Shown here one piece after another: positions 38,933 through 41,584 of a DNA stretch of 41,584 nucleotides (its first letter is position 1; the number at the start of each line of letters is the position of its first letter). Source of the DNA: Chloroflexota bacterium (GTDB taxonomy: Bacteria > Chloroflexota > Dehalococcoidia > Dehalococcoidales > UBA2162); NCBI GenBank assembly GCA_016190895.1, contig JACPPR010000063.1, forward strand, positions 1 to 41,584. Reading direction: 5' to 3'. Position numbers and translations under genes: made by a program. The notes under the pieces were generated by a model. That model made no database searches. It was given only the letters and a program-made list of their open reading frames with translations, and was not told the origin of the DNA.

Positions 38933-39706
38933 ATGGAAAGTAACATCGCGTCTTTAGAAGCAAGGAGACTGGAACTGTGGTACGGCCGTTTTCAAGCTCT
39001 CCGTGATATCTCTATGGTGATACCCCGCAACCGTATTACGGCTATCATCGGTCCTTCCGGCTGCGGCAAAAGCTCTTTATTGCGTTGTTTTAACCGTATG
39101 AACGACCTGATACCGGGCGCCATAGTCAAGGGAGAGGTACTCTTTAATGGCAGGAACATCTATGCCGCTGGCGTAGACCCCACCGAGGTCCGCTACCGAA
39201 TCGGTATGGTTTTTCAGAAGCCCAACCCCTTTCCCAAATCCATCTTCGAGAACGTGGCTTTTGGTCTCAAGGTTAATGGCATTACGGATAATCTGGAAGA
39301 GGCTGTAGAACAGGCGCTGCACCGGGCAGCCCTCTGGGATGAAGTAAAAGACCGTCTGCTCAAGAGCGCAATGGAGCTATCCGGCGGTCAACAACAGCGG
39401 TTATGTATTGCCCGGGCACTGGCTCTCAAGCCGGAAGTCATTTTGATGGACGAACCCTGCAGCGCTCTCGACCCGGTAGCTACCCTGAAAGTCGAGGACT
39501 TGATGAGGAATCTGGCTGAAGAATATGCTATCATTATCGTTACCCACAACATGCAGCAGGCGGCACGCGTATCGGATATGGCTGCCTTTATGATGATGCA
39601 AGAGGACAGGGCCGGAGCGCTGGTAGAATACGGGCCGACCTCCCAACTTTTCACCAACCCGAAGGATAAACGCACCGAGGACTACATTACCGGCCGGTTC
39701 GGTTAA
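38933..39706 (+). CDS. pstB: Phosphate ABC transporter ATP-binding protein PstB
   Basis: The 257-residue ATPase has Walker A 'GPSGCGKS' (40-47), the Q-loop '[20 protein letters not shown]' typical of PstB, signature 'LSGGQQQRL' (149-157) and Walker B '[13 protein letters not shown]' (169-181). It powers the PstCA channel. GAGGAATAAGA upstream, overlapping the pstA end, serves as ribosome site. Confidence 0.96.
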   Translation: MESNIASLEARRLELWYGRFQALRDISMVIPRNRITAIIGPSGCGKSSLLRCFNRMNDLIPGAIVKGEVLFNGRNIYAAGVDPTEVRYRIGMVFQKPNPFPKSIFENVAFGLKVNGITDNLEEAVEQALHRAALWDEVKDRLLKSAMELSGGQQQRLCIARALALKPEVILMDEPCSALDPVATLKVEDLMRNLAEEYAIIIVTHNMQQAARVSDMAAFMMMQEDRAGALVEYGPTSQLFTNPKDKRTEDYITGRFG

Positions 39707-39722
39707 GTCTCAGGAGGTTAAT

Positions 39723-40391
39723 ATGGAAATAAGAACAATATTTCACAAAAGACTGAGGGAAATCCAGGAAGATATTCTGGCTATGGGGAGCATGGTAAGT
39801 AAAGCTATCCTTCGTTCTATCGAAGCTCTCAAAAACCGGGATTTGACCCTGGCAAAACAGATAATAGAGGATGACCAGAAAATAGACCATAAGCGGTTTG
39901 AAATAGAGGAAAAATGCATCGAGCTTATTGCTACCCAGCAACCGATGGCCGGGGATTTGCGCATCATCGTGGCTGTGCTCAATATTATCGTGGAGTTGGA
40001 GCGAATCGGTGACTATGCCGAAGGCATAGCCAAGATTACTATTATGATAGGCGATGAGCCGCCGTTAAAGCCCTTGATTGATATCCCGCGCATGGCGGAT
40101 AAGACGGTGGATATGCTTGCGCGGAGCCTGGACGCCTTTATCAAACGTGATGCCGTTAGCGCCAAACAGATTGCCCTTGAAGATGATGTTATAGATGAGC
40201 TATATAACCAGGTATTCCGTGAGCTGCTTATCTTCATGATGGAAGACCCGAGGACTGTCACCAGGGCCACCCGGCTTATCTGGGTGGCCCATGACCTGGA
40301 GCGCAGCGCCGACCGAGTAACCAATATCTGCGAGCGGGTGGTCTACGCCGTCACCGGCAAGATGGAAGAAATCGGCGGCTCGAAATATTAG
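39723..40391 (+). CDS. phoU: Phosphate signalling protein PhoU
   Basis: The 222 residues form two three-helix PhoU repeats, with the metal-binding pattern E/D-x3-D in 'VAVLNIIVELERIGDYAEGI' and again in 'RATRLIWVAHDLERSADRVT'. PhoU links Pst transport to PhoR and keeps the kinase off when phosphate is plentiful. AGGAGG lies five bases upstream of the ATG. It closes the pst operon. Confidence 0.95.
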   Translation: MEIRTIFHKRLREIQEDILAMGSMVSKAILRSIEALKNRDLTLAKQIIEDDQKIDHKRFEIEEKCIELIATQQPMAGDLRIIVAVLNIIVELERIGDYAEGIAKITIMIGDEPPLKPLIDIPRMADKTVDMLARSLDAFIKRDAVSAKQIALEDDVIDELYNQVFRELLIFMMEDPRTVTRATRLIWVAHDLERSADRVTNICERVVYAVTGKMEEIGGSKY

Positions 40392-40453
40392 CCGGCTTAG
40401 CCAGGCTCCGCAACAAGGTGTCATTACCCTGAAAATAGCGAGTCCCCTATGTG

Positions 40454-40562
40454 TCATTCCCCGCTTCAGGCGGGGAATCCAGAGGGAACGGAAGGGGATG
40501 TGTCCCGATAAAATCGGGACGGTCAAGCCGGAGAATGACAGAACCCCGATAGAATCGGGGCT
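40454..40562. repeat. Group of hairpins after phoU
   Basis: TCATTCCCCGC / GCGGGGAATCCAG (40454-40482) is another member of the variable-stem family. It is followed by TCCCGATAAAATCGGGA and CCCCGATAGAATCGGGG. The 349 bases between phoU and the VLRF1-like gene hold only these, a short GCCGC/GCGGC stem and the palindrome at 40643. Confidence 0.75.
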
Positions 40563-40642
40563 ATTTTCATCCTTCGTGGTGCCGCTGGCAAGCGGCATGC
40601 GCCATTCTCACGAAAATAGATGTGTTGGCGATTAGGTGTCCT

Positions 40643-40670
40643 GTAGAGACACGGCATGCCGTGTCTCTAC
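40643..40670. repeat. 28-bp perfect palindrome, copy of 33234-33261
   Basis: Identical to the first copy over all 28 bases, including the CTAC ends; flanking sequences differ. Confidence 0.85.
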
Positions 40671-40740
40671 AATGGTGGCACACGGATTGCATCGTGGTGC
40701 GATTCCTAAAAATAAATGTTACGCTCTACACGACGCAATA

Positions 40741-41478
40741 TTAGTCCCACTGGATTACCCGGCTCGACCAGGCTTCCTGAATTCCTTCTTCAAGCCCTGA
40801 TTTTTTAGGCTCTCTTATGTTAAGCAACCTGTCAAGGGTCACTCTATCGAACTCGTGGAGAAAGTGACATTGTTTACGAAAATCCAGTATCTCCCGCGTG
40901 CCGCCGTAGAGAACATAATCCAATCGCTTATCATAAGGCTCAAGCTGCTCCCTGGCATGGTCGCAGACCCGGGTGAAAAAGGTTTCCATCTGTTTTTCGC
41001 GGTGTCGCCTGAATCTATTAGATGAAGAGCCGCCTTGCCGGTGGCGAGCATGAACCAGACCCGTGCCGGTCTTGCTGGAAAGCAATTTCTCGCCCTGAAA
41101 GATGCCGATGCCGTATTCCCCCAGCCTTACCATCACCAGACCCAGCAGAAACTCCTGGTGCATCAGGGAATGCAGAGGCTCGATTTCGCAGGTATGGGAA
41201 ACGCTCCCTTTAGCCATCGGGAATGGCGGCATTACCAGATAGCGGTGGTGCGGACCCCAGAAGAGCATTGCCCCGGTCCGGGACTCCGCAATTGTACCAG
41301 CCAGGTCTTCGGGTACTGTCTTCATATCCGGTACCATTTGCATCATGGCTTCGATATCTTTCCTTGAAGACCCGGTTGGAACGCAGAGGGAAGCTACCTC
41401 GATGGAGTTAGCTTTTAGTTCCTCCAGCAAACGCAATAATCTCGCTCTGGTTAAATCGTACCGTTTGGCAGATGGCAT
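40741..41478 (-). CDS. VLRF1-like (Vms1/ANKZF1-type, eRF1-fold) peptidyl-tRNA release factor homologue
   Basis: The 245-residue protein has the eRF1-like VLRF1 core: 'VMVRLGEYGIGIFQGEKLLS' leads into 'TGLVHARHRQGGSSSNRFRR' and 'HREKQMETFFTRVCDHA', then 'LDYVLYGGTREILDF'. In Vms1/ANKZF1 and actinobacterial VLRF1, a glutamine just after the GG acts in cleaving peptidyl-tRNA on stalled 60S/50S subunits. Here the residues after Gly149-Gly150 are Ser-Ser-Ser-Asn, with a Gln only before the GG (Gln148), so catalysis may differ. The ATG at 41478 has GGAGTAGGA upstream. The tRNA-Gly gene lies 30 bases upstream on the same strand. Confidence 0.75.
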   Translation of the reverse strand: MPSAKRYDLTRARLLRLLEELKANSIEVASLCVPTGSSRKDIEAMMQMVPDMKTVPEDLAGTIAESRTGAMLFWGPHHRYLVMPPFPMAKGSVSHTCEIEPLHSLMHQEFLLGLVMVRLGEYGIGIFQGEKLLSSKTGTGLVHARHRQGGSSSNRFRRHREKQMETFFTRVCDHAREQLEPYDKRLDYVLYGGTREILDFRKQCHFLHEFDRVTLDRLLNIREPKKSGLEEGIQEAWSSRVIQWD

Positions 41479-41508
41479 TCCTACTCCGAGAGGATTATTA
41501 GGCTTTAT

Positions 41509-41583
41509 TGGAGCGGGTGATGGGATTCGAACCCACGACTTTTTGCTTGGGAAGCAAACACTCTACCGCTGAGTTACACCCGC
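41509..41583 (-). tRNA. tRNA-Gly, anticodon CCC
   Basis: On the minus strand the complete cloverleaf is visible: acceptor GCGGGTG / CACCCGC, D arm ACTC / GAGT, anticodon stem TTTGC / GCAAA with loop TTCCCAA (anticodon CCC, reading GGG), five-base variable loop, and T arm GTGGG-TTCGAAT-CCCAT. The 72-base body is followed by an encoded CCA. Discriminator base is T. Confidence 0.95.
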
Positions 41584-41584
41584 A

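Overview
The window looks like chromosomal DNA of a moderately GC-rich bacterium, most plausibly a member of the Chloroflexota (Dehalococcoidia or a close relative). This is inferred from several signs together: an inositol-1-phosphate synthase / phosphatidylinositol-type lipid cluster, an eRF1-like VLRF1 protein, a DUF1800/DUF1501 operon, many TTG and GTG starts, several apparently leaderless promoters, and intergenic regions packed with palindromic repeats. No rRNA or 16S marker is present, so the placement is tentative.

Layout. 1-1000: end of a methyltransferase gene and an aminoglycoside-adenylyltransferase-like gene. 997-3500: a frameshifted gene remnant and its intact paralogue flanking a collagen-like cupredoxin lipoprotein, then a GNAT gene and a stand-alone Lrp/AsnC effector domain. 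3558-6203: a small inverted-repeat element, an MFS transporter and mtaB. 6312-9586: fabF and recJ. 9609-11225: repeats, a decayed VapBC module and two half-size DUF318-type permeases. 11227-13977: an MrfA/YprA-type helicase and a DUF503 protein. 14226-20760: housekeeping genes rpsO, pnp, dapB, asd, dapA and apt. 20803-23469: an accessory island with an AbrB/PIN toxin-antitoxin pair, a second 3' end of apt, a ParB-like regulator behind a 13-bp palindrome, and HicA-like and HicB-like genes lying tail to tail. 23546-28655: GNAT, purA, then CDP-alcohol phosphatidyltransferase, PimA-like glycosyltransferase and inositol-1-phosphate synthase, all on the minus strand. 28910-33082: DUF1800, DUF1501 and a DoxX-like membrane protein in one operon. 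33353-40391: a complete phosphate regulon (phoB-phoR, a four-repeat Pho box, pstS-pstC-pstA-pstB-phoU). 40741-41583: the VLRF1-like gene and tRNA-Gly(CCC).

How the genes work together. dapB-asd-dapA give the first steps from aspartate to diaminopimelate and lysine. rpsO-pnp is the classical ribosomal protein / RNA-degradation pair. The inositol cluster can make inositol-1-phosphate, attach it to a CDP-activated lipid, and glycosylate the product, a mycobacterial-like route to inositol lipids. PhoR senses phosphate status through Pst/PhoU, and PhoB should bind the Pho box in front of pstS.

The most interesting unexplained signals are: a dispersed hairpin family whose stems change by paired substitutions while the flanks stay fixed; the toxin-antitoxin module lying between two copies of the apt 3' end; the ParB-like gene with a perfect palindrome over its predicted transcription start, next to convergent hicA/hicB-like genes; and four genes with core promoters so close to the start codon that their mRNAs should be leaderless. 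All calls come from reading the sequence; no database search was run.
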